In this document: one piece after another, positions 53,614 through 62,010 of the stretch
Numbering within the stretch: the stretch's first letter is position 1
How the letters are laid out: each line of letters starts with the position of its first letter
NCBI RefSeq assembly: GCF_002803845.1
Contig: NZ_CP024985.1
Span: 6,645,501 to 6,709,500, forward strand
DNA length: 64,000 nucleotides
From: Streptomyces lavendulae subsp. lavendulae
GTDB lineage: Bacteria; Actinomycetota; Actinomycetes; Streptomycetales; Streptomycetaceae
Direction of reading: 5' to 3'
The notes under the pieces: generated by a model
The model's database searches: none
What the model was told of the DNA's origin: nothing
Seen by the model: the letters and a program-made list of their open reading frames with translations, nothing else
Translations under genes and position numbers: made by a program

Positions 53614-54438
53614 ATGTCACGGATACGGGCCGCGGTGCTGGGTTCGCCCATCGAGCACTCCCTCTCACCGGTGCTGCACCGCGCCGCCTACCGGGAGCTC
53701 GGCCTCGACGACTGGTCCTACGACCGGTTCGAGATCGACGAGGCCGCGCTCCCCGGGTTCGTGGCGGGCCTCGGCCCCGAGTGGGCGGGGCTGTCGCTGA
53801 CCATGCCGCTCAAGCGGGCCGTCATCCCGCTGCTGGACGGCATCAGCGACACCGCGGCCTCCGTCGAGGCGGTCAACACGGTGGTCCTCACCGAGGACGG
53901 CCGCAGGCTCGGCGACAACACCGACATCCCCGGGATCGTCGCGGCCCTGCACGAGCGCGGCGTCGAGAAGGTGCCCGCCGCCGCGATCCTCGGGGCGGGG
54001 GCCACCGCCTCCTCGGCGCTGGCCGCCCTCGCGCGGATCTGCACCGGCGAGGTCACCGCGTACGTACGCTCCACCGCGCGCGCCGCCGAGATGCGCGAGT
54101 GGGGCGAGCGGCTCGGCGTCGCCGTCCGCACGGCCGACTGGTCGCGCGCGGCCGAGGCCCTGACCGCCCCCCTGGTCATCGCCACCACCCCGGCCGGAGC
54201 CACCGACGCCCTCGCGGACGCCGTGCCGGACGCCCCGGGGACCCTCTTCGACGTGCTCTACGACCCCTGGCCGACGGCGCTGGCCGCCGCCTGGACGGGC
54301 CGCGGCGGCACCCTGCTCGGCGGCCTGGACCTGCTCGTCCACCAGGCGGTCCTGCAGGTGGAGCAGATGACCGGTCGCCCCGCGGCGCCGCTGGCCGCCA
54401 TGCGTGCGGCCGGCGAGGTGGCGCTCCGCGCCCGATAG
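53614..54438 (+). CDS. aroE: Shikimate dehydrogenase
   Basis: Reduces 3-dehydroshikimate to shikimate with NADPH. The 274-residue product has the substrate motif IEHSLSPVLHRAAY, catalytic K in MPLKRAV, the NADP loop ILGAGATASSALAAL and the C-terminal GLDLLVHQAVLQVE. The ATG at 53614 follows AGGAC. It is the first of the shikimate genes in this segment. Confidence 0.95.
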   Translation: MSRIRAAVLGSPIEHSLSPVLHRAAYRELGLDDWSYDRFEIDEAALPGFVAGLGPEWAGLSLTMPLKRAVIPLLDGISDTAASVEAVNTVVLTEDGRRLGDNTDIPGIVAALHERGVEKVPAAAILGAGATASSALAALARICTGEVTAYVRSTARAAEMREWGERLGVAVRTADWSRAAEALTAPLVIATTPAGATDALADAVPDAPGTLFDVLYDPWPTALAAAWTGRGGTLLGGLDLLVHQAVLQVEQMTGRPAAPLAAMRAAGEVALRAR

Positions 54439-54478
54439 GCTCCCCGCCTGCGCGTTCGGATCGTGGGGGAGGGGCTTC

Positions 54479-54676
54479 GTGGAGACAGCGGACCCCGGCC
54501 AGTCGCTGGCCGGGAAGACGGATATCGCGCGCGGGGCGGTCCGCTTCGCCGCGGCCCTGCTCGGCGACGCCCTGCCCGGCTGGGCGAAGTGGACCCTCTG
54601 CGCACTGGTGGCCGCCGGAACGCTCTGGCAGGGCGGCAGGTGGCTGCTGCGGCGCCGGCGCGTAGGGATCCGATAG
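54479..54676 (+). CDS. 65-residue small membrane protein
   Basis: The GTG at 54479 follows GGGGGAGG with good spacing. The product has a polar N terminus, one hydrophobic helix (WAKWTLCALVAAGTLWQGG) and a basic tail (LLRRRRVGIR). It sits between aroE and aroC and is read in the same direction. I recognise no family. Confidence 0.6.
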   Translation: METADPGQSLAGKTDIARGAVRFAAALLGDALPGWAKWTLCALVAAGTLWQGGRWLLRRRRVGIR

Positions 54677-54831
54677 CTCCACCGGCCAGAGTGCGGCGCG
54701 TACCCGTCGTCCGACTGTTGGACCGGGACCGGCGCACCCGCCCGGACGTGGGAGGATCGGGGGTACGGCGGGTCAGGGCCGCGCACCCGACCGCGCCGTC
54801 GCAGTGCCAGGCGCGAGCATGAGGAGCATCG

Positions 54832-56016
54832 TTGAGCAGGTTGCGTTGGCTGACCGCGGGAGAGTCGCACGGACCGGCACTGGTCGCGACGCTGGAGGGC
54901 CTTCCCGCCGGCGTCCCGGTCACCACCGAGCTAGTGGCGGACCACCTGGCCCGGCGCCGGCTCGGCTATGGCCGCGGTGCCCGGATGAAGTTCGAGCAGG
55001 ACGAGATCACCTTCCTCGGCGGCGTCCGCCACGGACTGTCGCAGGGCTCGCCGGTCGCGGTCATGATCGGCAACACCGAATGGCCCAAGTGGGAAACCGT
55101 CATGTCGGCCGACCCGGTCGACCCCTCCCTGCTCAAGGAGACCGGCCGCAACGCGGCGCTGACCCGTCCCCGCCCCGGCCACGCCGACCTTGCGGGCATG
55201 CAGAAGTACGGCTTCTCCGAGGCCCGTCCGATCCTGGAGCGCGCCAGCGCCCGTGAGACGGCCGCCCGCGTCGCCCTCGGCGCCGTCGCCCGGTCCTTCA
55301 TCAAGGAGGCCGCCGGCATCGAGATCGTCTCCCACGTGGTGGAGCTGGCCTCGGCCAAGGCCCCCCGCGGCGTCTACCCGACCCCCGCCGACGTCGAGAA
55401 GCTCGACGCCGACCCGGTGCGCTGCCTCGACGCCGACGCGTCGAAGGCGATGGTCGCGGAGATCGACCAGGCCCACAAGGACGGCGACACCCTCGGCGGC
55501 GTCGTCGAGGTCCTCGCGTACGGCGTGCCCGTCGGCCTCGGTTCCCACGTCCACTGGGACCGCCGCCTCGACGCCCGCCTCGCGGCCGCGCTCATGGGCA
55601 TCCAGGCCATCAAGGGCGTCGAGGTCGGCGACGGCTTCGAGCTCGCCCGGGTGCCCGGCTCCCAGGCCCACGACGAGATCGTCTCCACCCCCGAGGGCCT
55701 CAAGCGGACCTCCGGCCGCTCCGGCGGCACCGAGGGCGGCCTGACCACCGGCGAGCTGCTGCGCGTCCGGGCCGCGATGAAGCCCATCGCGACCGTCCCG
55801 CGCGCCCTGGCCACCGTCGACGTCGCCACCGGCGAGGCGACCGTGGCGCACCACCAGCGCTCCGACGTGTGCGCGGTGCCCGCCGCGGGCATCGTCGCCG
55901 AGGCGATGGTCGCGCTGGTCCTGGCCGACGCCGTCGTCGAGAAGTTCGGCGGCGACTCCGTCCCCGAGACCCGCCGCAACGTGCAGTCCTACCTCGACAA
56001 CCTGCAGATCCGGTGA
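54832..56016 (+). CDS. aroC: Chorismate synthase
   Basis: Makes chorismate from EPSP using reduced FMN. The 394-residue product has the three signature regions: GESHGPALVATLEGLP, GRNAALTRPRPGHADL and RSDVCAVPAAGIVAEAMVA. The TTG at 54832 (TTG AGC AGG) follows GAGGAG, an unusual start codon supported by the conserved sequence right after it. Its stop overlaps the aroK GTG by four bases. Confidence 0.97.
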   Translation: MSRLRWLTAGESHGPALVATLEGLPAGVPVTTELVADHLARRRLGYGRGARMKFEQDEITFLGGVRHGLSQGSPVAVMIGNTEWPKWETVMSADPVDPSLLKETGRNAALTRPRPGHADLAGMQKYGFSEARPILERASARETAARVALGAVARSFIKEAAGIEIVSHVVELASAKAPRGVYPTPADVEKLDADPVRCLDADASKAMVAEIDQAHKDGDTLGGVVEVLAYGVPVGLGSHVHWDRRLDARLAAALMGIQAIKGVEVGDGFELARVPGSQAHDEIVSTPEGLKRTSGRSGGTEGGLTTGELLRVRAAMKPIATVPRALATVDVATGEATVAHHQRSDVCAVPAAGIVAEAMVALVLADAVVEKFGGDSVPETRRNVQSYLDNLQIR

Positions 56017-56534
56017 CGGCCACCGGACCACTGGTCGTCCTCGTCGGCCCCATGGGGTCCGGCAAGTCCACGGTGGGGGGTCTGCTGGCCGAACGGCTCG
56101 GCGTCCCCTACCGGGACACCGACGCCGACATCGTCGCCGCCACGGGCCGGGAGATCTCCGACCTGTTCGTCGACGAGGGCGAGCCGTACTTCCGCGAGCT
56201 GGAACGGCGGGCCGTCGCGGACGCCGTCGCCGGGCACACCGGGGTCCTCGCCCTCGGCGGCGGCGCCGTCCTCGACGAAGGCACCCGCGCCCTGCTCGCG
56301 GGGCTGCCCGTCGCCTACCTGTCGATGGACGTCGAGGAGGCCGTGCGCCGCGTCGGCCTCGGCGCCGCGCGCCCGCTGCTCGCCGTCAACCCGCGCCGCC
56401 AGTGGCGCGAGCTGATGGATGCCCGGCGCCACCTGTACACCGAAGTCGCGCGCGTCGTGGTGGCCACCGACGACCGCACCCCCGAAGAGGTCGCCCAGGC
56501 GGTCCTCGACGCTCTGGAGTTGAAGGACGTATGA
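56013..56534 (+). CDS. aroK: Shikimate kinase
   Basis: Phosphorylates shikimate. The 173-residue product has the P-loop GPMGSGKST at 12-20, the shikimate-binding DTDADI, FRELER and ALGGGAVLDE, and the lid arginine region. GTG start overlapping aroC (GTGA); its stop overlaps the aroB ATG (ATGA). Confidence 0.96.
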   Translation: MTATGPLVVLVGPMGSGKSTVGGLLAERLGVPYRDTDADIVAATGREISDLFVDEGEPYFRELERRAVADAVAGHTGVLALGGGAVLDEGTRALLAGLPVAYLSMDVEEAVRRVGLGAARPLLAVNPRRQWRELMDARRHLYTEVARVVVATDDRTPEEVAQAVLDALELKDV

Positions 56535-57622
56535 CAGACCAGGTGACGCGGATCAACGTCGGCGCCAGCGCCGGACACGACGCGTACGACGTGCTGGTCG
56601 GCCGGCAGCTGCTCGGCGAGCTGGGCGGCCTGATCGGTACGAAGGCCCAGCGGGTCGCGGTGATCCACCCCGAGGCGCTCGCCTCGACCGGTGAGGCGCT
56701 GCGGGACGACCTGGCGGCGCAGGGCTTCGAGGCCGTCGCCATCCAGGTGCCCAACGCCGAGGAGGCCAAGACCGTCGAGGTGGCGGCGTACTGCTGGAAG
56801 GCCCTCGGCCAGTCCGGCTTCACCCGCACCGACGTGATCGTCGGCGTCGGCGGCGGCGCCACCACCGACCTCGCGGGCTTCGTCGCGGCCAGCTGGCTGC
56901 GCGGGGTGCGCTGGATCGCCGTCCCCACCACGGTCCTCGCCATGGTGGACGCGGCCGTCGGCGGCAAGACCGGCATCAACACCGCCGAGGGCAAGAACCT
57001 CGTCGGCGCCTTCCACCCGCCCGCCGGGGTGCTCTGCGACCTCGCGGCCCTGGACTCGCTGCCGGTCCACGACTACGTCAGCGGACTGGCCGAGGTCATC
57101 AAGGCCGGATTCATCTCCGACCCGGTGATCCTCGACCTGGTCGAGTCCGACCCGGAGGCCGCCCGCACGCCCGCAGGCCCGCACACGGCCGAGCTGATCA
57201 CGCGCTCCATCCAGGTCAAGGCCGACGTGGTCTCCAGCGACCTCAAGGAAGCCGGACTGCGCGAGATCCTCAACTACGGCCACACCCTCGCGCACGCCAT
57301 CGAGAAGAACGAGCGCTACAAGTGGCGCCACGGCGCGGCCGTGTCCGTCGGCATGGTCTTCGCGGCCGAACTCGGCCGGCTCGCGGGCCGCCTCGACGAC
57401 GCGACGGCCGACCGGCACAAGGCCGTCCTCGCCTCCGTGGGCCTGCCCCTGACCTACCGCGGCGACCAGTGGCCCAAGCTGCTGGAGACCATGAAGCTCG
57501 ACAAGAAGTCCCGCGGGGACCTGCTGCGCTTCATCGTCCTGGACGGACTGGGCAAGCCCACCGTCCTGGAGGGCCCCGACCCGGCCGTCCTGTTCGCCGC
57601 CTTCGGCGAGGTCGCGGCGTGA
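56531..57622 (+). CDS. aroB: 3-dehydroquinate synthase
   Basis: Makes 3-dehydroquinate with NAD+ and a divalent metal. The 363-residue product shows GVGGGATTDLAGFVAASWLRG, PTTVLAMVDAAVGGKTGIN and the metal ligands in SGLAEVIKAGF and NYGHTLAHAIE with WRHGAAVSVGM. It overlaps both neighbours by four bases. Confidence 0.97.
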   Translation: MTDQVTRINVGASAGHDAYDVLVGRQLLGELGGLIGTKAQRVAVIHPEALASTGEALRDDLAAQGFEAVAIQVPNAEEAKTVEVAAYCWKALGQSGFTRTDVIVGVGGGATTDLAGFVAASWLRGVRWIAVPTTVLAMVDAAVGGKTGINTAEGKNLVGAFHPPAGVLCDLAALDSLPVHDYVSGLAEVIKAGFISDPVILDLVESDPEAARTPAGPHTAELITRSIQVKADVVSSDLKEAGLREILNYGHTLAHAIEKNERYKWRHGAAVSVGMVFAAELGRLAGRLDDATADRHKAVLASVGLPLTYRGDQWPKLLETMKLDKKSRGDLLRFIVLDGLGKPTVLEGPDPAVLFAAFGEVAA

Positions 57623-58059
57623 CCCGGCGGGTGCTCGTGCTCAACGGCCCGAACCTGGGCCGCCTCGGCTCCCGCGAGCCCGACGTCTACGGGGCCACCT
57701 CGTACGCCGGCCTCGTCGAGAGCTGCCGCACCCTGGGCGCGGAGCTCGGCTTCGACGTGGAGGTCCGCGAGACCAACGACGAGGGCGAGCTCGTGCGCTG
57801 GCTGCACGAGGCCGCCGACGGCAGGATCCCGGTCGTGATCAACCCGGGTGCCTTCACGCACTACTCGTACGCCATGCGGGACGCGGCGGCGCAGCGCACC
57901 GCGCCGCTGATCGAGGTGCACATCTCCAACCCGTACGCCCGCGAGGAGTTCCGGCACACGTCCGTCATCGCGGCCGTGGCGACCGGTACCGTGGCGGGCT
58001 TCGGGCTGGGCTCCTACCGGCTGGCGCTGCGCGCGCTGGCGGAAGAGGTCACGGGCTGA
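57619..58059 (+). CDS. aroQ: 3-dehydroquinate dehydratase, type II
   Basis: Dehydrates 3-dehydroquinate. The 146-residue type II enzyme has VLNGPNLGRLGSREPDVYG, INPGAFTHYSYA and the catalytic histidine in EVHISNP. Unlike mycobacterial order, where the gene is called aroD, it is the same family. The GTG at 57619 overlaps aroB (GTGA). Confidence 0.97.
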   Translation: MTRRVLVLNGPNLGRLGSREPDVYGATSYAGLVESCRTLGAELGFDVEVRETNDEGELVRWLHEAADGRIPVVINPGAFTHYSYAMRDAAAQRTAPLIEVHISNPYAREEFRHTSVIAAVATGTVAGFGLGSYRLALRALAEEVTG

Positions 58060-58105
58060 GATAACGTTCTCGCATCAGTCGCCTGAACGAGACGGAGTGG
58101 CGCGG

Positions 58106-58858
58106 ATGCAGCACGGAGTGGGGGACTGGGGTCCGCCGCAGGGTCAGCACCCGGCGGCGCCCCCGCCGCCGCCGATACCCCCCGCGCGGGGCTGGCCGGT
58201 GCCCCCCGTCGGCGGGGTGGCGCCGGTGCCCGACGCCACGGGGCACATCCCGCTGCCCCCCGCCGTCGCGGCCCCGCCCGTGCCCCCCGCGCCCGGCACC
58301 GGCGGTGCCACCCTCGCCGTGCTGCTCATCGGCCCGGCGGGGGCCGGCAAGACCACCGTGGCCCGGCACTGGGCGGCGACCCGCCCGGTGCCGACCGCGC
58401 ACATCAGCCTGGACGACGTCCGCGAGTGGGTCTGCTCGGGCTTCGCGGACCCGCAGGCCGGCTGGAACGAACATTCCGAGGCCCAGTACCGCCTCGCCCG
58501 CCGCACCTGCGGCTTCGCCGCCCGCAACTTCCTGGCCAACGGGATCTCCTGCATCCTCGACGACGCCGTCTTCCCCGACCGGCCCGTGGTGGGCCTGGGC
58601 GGGTGGAAGCGGCACGTGGGACCCGCGCTGTTGCCGGTCGTGCTGCTGCCCGGCCTGGAGATCGTCCTGGACCGCAACGCCGCCCGTTCCGGGAACCGGC
58701 GCCTGTCCGACGAGGAAGTGGCCCGGATCCACGGCCGGATGGCCGGCTGGTACGGCTCCGGGCTGCCGATCATCGACAACTCCCACCTGGACGTGGAAGG
58801 CACGGCCCGGGCCCTGGACGAGGCCCTGGCGCGGGCTTCGGCGAGCCCGCAGGGCTGA
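58106..58858 (+). CDS. P-loop ATP-binding protein (zeta-toxin/kinase-like) with polyproline N terminus
   Basis: A 250-residue protein. Residues 1-70 are Pro/Gly/Ala-rich with runs PPPPPIPP. Residues 71-250 form a small P-loop kinase-like domain: GPAGAGKT (76-83), then HISLDDVREW, YRLARRTCGFAARNFLANG and the lid-like RSGNRRLSDEEVARIHGRM. It resembles zeta-toxin/AAA-type small-molecule kinases, but no antitoxin gene is visible, so a toxin role is not supported. ATG at 58106 over GTG at 58097 on ribosome binding site spacing. It lies 46 bases after aroQ. Confidence 0.78.
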   Translation: MQHGVGDWGPPQGQHPAAPPPPPIPPARGWPVPPVGGVAPVPDATGHIPLPPAVAAPPVPPAPGTGGATLAVLLIGPAGAGKTTVARHWAATRPVPTAHISLDDVREWVCSGFADPQAGWNEHSEAQYRLARRTCGFAARNFLANGISCILDDAVFPDRPVVGLGGWKRHVGPALLPVVLLPGLEIVLDRNAARSGNRRLSDEEVARIHGRMAGWYGSGLPIIDNSHLDVEGTARALDEALARASASPQG

Positions 58859-58906
58859 TGAGCCCCGTCCGGACGCGCTCGCCGGGCCGGATGCGCGGTG
58901 CGCTCG

Positions 58907-58912
58907 TACGCT
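58907..58912 (+). promoter_or_regulatory. -10 element of the M24 gene, leaderless geometry
   Basis: TACGCT, then exactly 7 bases, then the ATG at 58920. No ribosome binding site is present. This suggests an internal promoter after the aro operon. Confidence 0.55.
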
Positions 58913-58919
58913 CGAATAC

Positions 58920-60026
58920 ATGTCAGACGTGTACGCGGCCCGCAGGGCCCTGCTCCGCGACCGCTGTGGCGCCGCGGGCAACTCCGCCGCACTGATCACG
59001 CGTCCGGCGAACGTCCGCTACCTCACCGGGGCGTCCCCGCCGGGGGCCGTCCTGCTGGTCGGGCCCGCCGAAGACGTGCTGTTCTGCGCCGCCGCACCCA
59101 CCGGTGAGGCGGACGAGGGGCGGCTCGACGAGGAGCTGCGGTTCTCGGTCCTGCCCAATCCCGGCGCGGACCCGGCGGTCGCCGCGGCGGACCTGGCGGC
59201 CGCCGCACGGGCCGAGTCCCTCGCCGTCGAGGAACACCACCTCACCGTCGGCCGCCACCGCGCCCTGCGCTCGGTCGCGCCCCGGCTGCGGCTGGCCGAC
59301 CTGGGGGCCGCCGTGGAGCAGCAGCGGCTCGTCAAGGACGAGGAGGAGATCGCCTGCCTGCGGATCGCCGCCGAGATCGCCGACCAGGCCCTCGGAGAGC
59401 TGCTGGAGTCGATCCTCGTCGGCCGTACCGAACGCCACCTCGCCCTGGAGCTGGAACGCCGGCTCGTGGACCACGGCGCCGACGGTCCGGCCTTCCCCAC
59501 CTCCGTCGGCACCGGCCCGCACTCCGGGCGTTCCCGGCACCGGCCCTCCGACCGGCGGGTGGAGGAGGCCGACTTCCTGACCGTCTGCCTCGGCGCGAAC
59601 TACCGGGGCTACCGCTGCGAGATCGGCCGGACCTTCGTGATCGGCACCACTCCCGCCGACTGGCAGATCGAGCTGTACGACCTGGTCTTCGCCGCCCAGC
59701 GGGCCGGCCGGGAGGCGCTCGTCCCCGGCGCCGCGTACCGCGACGTCGACCACGCGGCACGGTCCGTACTGGACTCCGCGGGGCACGGCGAAGCCCTCGC
59801 GGCATCGATGGGACACGGGGTGGGCCTCGAAATCGACGAGGACCCGCAGCTTGCACCTACGGCAATGGGTAAACTGGACGCTTGCGTGCCGGTCACCGTC
59901 GAACCGGGGGTTCACCTCCCGGGCCGGGGAGGTGTCCGGATCGATGACACGCTCGTCGTACGCCCCGAGGCGGACGGCGGTCCAGAGCTACTCACCATTA
60001 CGACCAAGGAGCTGCTCGCGCTCTAG
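58920..60026 (+). CDS. M24 (aminopeptidase P / prolidase-fold) protein with altered metal ligands
   Basis: A 368-residue protein with an N-terminal creatinase-like domain (RPANVRYLTGASPPGAVLL) and the C-terminal pita-bread domain (EIACLRIAAEIADQAL, MGHGVGLEIDEDP, VEPGVHLPGRGGVRIDD). The position matches the prolidase gene before efp in mycobacteria. Of the five usual metal ligands (D, D, H, E, E) it has C223, E234, H299, E328 and D342, and the proton-relay H after GLEI is D306. It may be inactive as a peptidase or use another metal. The ATG at 58920 fits a leaderless transcript. Confidence 0.85.
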   Translation: MSDVYAARRALLRDRCGAAGNSAALITRPANVRYLTGASPPGAVLLVGPAEDVLFCAAAPTGEADEGRLDEELRFSVLPNPGADPAVAAADLAAAARAESLAVEEHHLTVGRHRALRSVAPRLRLADLGAAVEQQRLVKDEEEIACLRIAAEIADQALGELLESILVGRTERHLALELERRLVDHGADGPAFPTSVGTGPHSGRSRHRPSDRRVEEADFLTVCLGANYRGYRCEIGRTFVIGTTPADWQIELYDLVFAAQRAGREALVPGAAYRDVDHAARSVLDSAGHGEALAASMGHGVGLEIDEDPQLAPTAMGKLDACVPVTVEPGVHLPGRGGVRIDDTLVVRPEADGGPELLTITTKELLAL

Positions 60027-60085
60027 CCCGCGTGGCCGGGCCGTGCGCGCACCCAAGGTCTTCCAGTGCAGGAGATTCCGCAACC

Positions 60086-60652
60086 GTGGCTTCCACGAAC
60101 GACCTCAAGAACGGCATGGTGCTGAAGCTCGACGGGGGCCAGCTCTGGTCCGTCGTCGAGTTCCAGCACGTCAAGCCCGGCAAGGGCCCGGCCTTCGTGC
60201 GTACCAAGCTCAAGAACGTGCTCTCGGGCAAGGTCGTCGACAAGACCTTCAACGCCGGTGTGAAGGTCGAGACGGCCACCATCGACCGCCGTGACATGCA
60301 GTTCTCGTACATGGACGGCGAGTACTTCGTCTTCATGGACATGAGCACCTACGACCAGCTGATGGTCGACCGCAAGGCTGTCGGCGACGCCGCCAACTTC
60401 CTCATCGAGGGCTTCACCGCCTCCGTGGCCCAGCACGAGGGCGAGGTGCTCTACGTCGAGCTCCCCGCCGCCGTCGAGCTGACCATCGAGCACACCGACC
60501 CGGGCGTCCAGGGCGACCGCTCCACCGGCGGCACCAAGCCGGCGCGCCTGGAGACCGGCCACGAGATCCAGGTCCCGCTCTTCGTCACCACCGGCGAGAA
60601 GATCAAGGTCGACACCCGCACCAGCGACTACCTCGGCCGGGTGAACAGCTAA
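60086..60652 (+). CDS. efp: Elongation factor P
   Basis: Relieves ribosome stalling at polyproline. The 188-residue product has three beta-barrel domains. The loop tip reads PGKGPA with K33; in actinobacteria this lysine is thought to act without the beta-lysyl modification, and no modification gene is visible nearby. The GTG at 60086 follows CAGGAGA. nusB follows 2 bases after the stop. Confidence 0.97.
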   Translation: MASTNDLKNGMVLKLDGGQLWSVVEFQHVKPGKGPAFVRTKLKNVLSGKVVDKTFNAGVKVETATIDRRDMQFSYMDGEYFVFMDMSTYDQLMVDRKAVGDAANFLIEGFTASVAQHEGEVLYVELPAAVELTIEHTDPGVQGDRSTGGTKPARLETGHEIQVPLFVTTGEKIKVDTRTSDYLGRVNS

Positions 60653-60654
60653 CC

Positions 60655-61089
60655 GTGGCCGCCCGGAGCAACGCGCGCAAGCGCGCCTTCCAGATCCTGT
60701 TCGAGGCCGACCAGCGCGGGGTCCCCGTGCGCGAGGTCCTCGCGGACTGGATCCGCCACGCGAGGTCGGACGACCGGCAGCCGCCGGTCAACGCCTTCAC
60801 GATGGACCTCGTCGAGGGCTACGCCGACAAGGTGAAGCGCATCGACGACCTGATCGTCACCTACGCCGTGGACTGGGAGCTCGACCGCATGCCGGTCGCC
60901 GACCGGAACATCCTGCGGCTGGGTGCCTACGAGCTGATCTGGGTCGACGAGACCCCGGACGCCGTGGCGATCGACGAGGCCGTCCAGCTGGCCAAGGAGT
61001 TCTCCACGGATGACTCGCCGGCGTTCGTGAACGGCCTCCTGGGCCGGTTCAAGGACCTGAAGCCGAACCTGCGTCGCAGCGAGAGCTGA
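60655..61089 (+). CDS. nusB: Transcription antitermination factor NusB
   Basis: Binds boxA RNA with S10 (NusE) in rRNA antitermination. The 144-residue helical protein has NARKRAFQILFEADQRG, the second-helix region and the ending ALIWVDETPDAVAIDEAVQL-like stretch with FVNGLLGRF. GTG start, in operon with efp. Confidence 0.97.
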   Translation: MAARSNARKRAFQILFEADQRGVPVREVLADWIRHARSDDRQPPVNAFTMDLVEGYADKVKRIDDLIVTYAVDWELDRMPVADRNILRLGAYELIWVDETPDAVAIDEAVQLAKEFSTDDSPAFVNGLLGRFKDLKPNLRRSES

Positions 61090-61103
61090 TACGAGGCACA
61101 CGC

Positions 61104-61149
61104 CATACGGAAGGGCCCGCAGCGTACGCGTTGCGGGCCCTTCCGTATG
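61104..61149 (+). terminator. Terminator of efp-nusB
   Basis: A perfect 18-bp stem (61104-61121 with 61132-61149) around a GCGTACGCG-type loop, 15 bases after nusB. Confidence 0.9.
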
Positions 61150-61210
61150 CGCGGCGGGCGGCCGCGACCTCGGCCGGGACCGCACCGGACGCCGCCCGGG
61201 GAAACGAAAA

Positions 61211-61252
61211 CCGGCGGGTGCCGGAACCCGTGGGGGTCCCGGCACCCGCCGG
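61211..61252 (-). terminator. Intrinsic terminator of bldD
   Basis: A 14-bp stem (61211-61224 with 61239-61252); on the minus strand it is followed by TTTTCGTTTC, a rare clear U-tract for Streptomyces. It lies 41 bases past the bldD stop. Confidence 0.85.
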
Positions 61253-61292
61253 TAAACGTTTCTGCTGGAGGGCCCGATTCCGGGCCCCTGGA

Positions 61293-61793
61293 CTAGATGT
61301 CCTCGTGGGCCACCGCGCGGCGCGCGTCGGCGTCGAGGACGCCCCAGCTGATCAGCTGCTCGGTCAGGACCGAGGGGGACTGGTCGTAGATGACGGCCAG
61401 GGTGCGCAGGTCGTCCTGGCGGATCGACAGCACCTTGCCGTTGTAGTCGCCGCGCTGGCTCTGGATGGTCGCCGCGTAGCGCTGGAGGGGGCCGGCCTTC
61501 TCGGCGGGGACGCCCGCCAGGCGCTCCAGGTCGAGGCGCAGCTTCGGCGGCGGCTCGGCCGCTCCGCCGGGAGTCGTGCCCGGCAGCAGTTCCTGCACCG
61601 GAACCCCGTAGAAGTCCGCCAGCTCGGCGAGGCGCTGGACGGTCACGGCGCGGTCCCCGCGCTCGTAGGAGCCCACCACCACGGCCTTCCACCGGCCCTG
61701 GGACTTCTCCTCGACACCGTGGAGGGAGAGGCCCTGCTGGGTGCGGATGGCGCGGAGCTTGGCCCCGAGCTGTTTGGCGTATTCGCTGGACAT
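61293..61793 (-). CDS. bldD: Developmental master regulator BldD
   Basis: Represses sporulation genes during growth; cyclic di-GMP tetramer binding holds two subunits together and drives DNA binding. The 166-residue product has an N-terminal XRE-type helix-turn-helix (KLRAIRTQQGLSLHGVEEKS ... VVVGSYERGDRAVTV), a linker and the C-terminal effector domain with the c-di-GMP motif RGD (114-116)-x8-RQDD (125-128), fully conserved. The ATG at 61791-61793 follows GGGAG. Its promoter region shows a BldD-like operator, consistent with autoregulation. It is convergent with nusB and divergent from pyrR. Confidence 0.97.
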   Translation of the reverse strand: MSSEYAKQLGAKLRAIRTQQGLSLHGVEEKSQGRWKAVVVGSYERGDRAVTVQRLAELADFYGVPVQELLPGTTPGGAAEPPPKLRLDLERLAGVPAEKAGPLQRYAATIQSQRGDYNGKVLSIRQDDLRTLAVIYDQSPSVLTEQLISWGVLDADARRAVAHEDI

Positions 61794-61871
61794 AACGCTC
61801 CCGGACGCTGTGACGCTGAGACGACATGGACGACGGTCCGCATGGATGACACGCGGGGCCGTCGCGCGGCT

Positions 61872-61882
61872 GGTAACTCACT
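61872..61882 (-). promoter_or_regulatory. Candidate BldD operator at the bldD promoter
   Basis: On the minus strand AGTGAGTTACC matches the BldD consensus AGTgA-n-mTCACc at most positions. It lies right after the -10 at 61886-61891 and would cover the start point. An overlapping GTGAGGTTAC on the plus strand may be a second half-site. Confidence 0.6.
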
Positions 61883-61885
61883 GTG

Positions 61886-61915
61886 AGGTTACGCAGCGTT
61901 ACGTGGATGCGTCAA
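61886..61915 (-). promoter_or_regulatory. Promoter of bldD
   Basis: TTGACG (61910-61915), 18-base spacer, TAACCT (61886-61891) on the minus strand: a good vegetative promoter. It gives a leader of about 85 bases. Confidence 0.7.
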
Positions 61916-62010
61916 GCCGAATGGTCATCGACGCCCACTTACGAGGGCCCCGGGCGACCCCCGGTGCGGAGCCGGGGGCCCGGTCCTGGTACCGTGGTCG
62001 GCGTACATCA

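Noticed and set aside
58106..58858. Zeta-type toxin of a toxin-antitoxin pair
   Set aside because: The P-loop domain is zeta-like, but no small antitoxin gene lies beside it, and it follows the aro genes closely.
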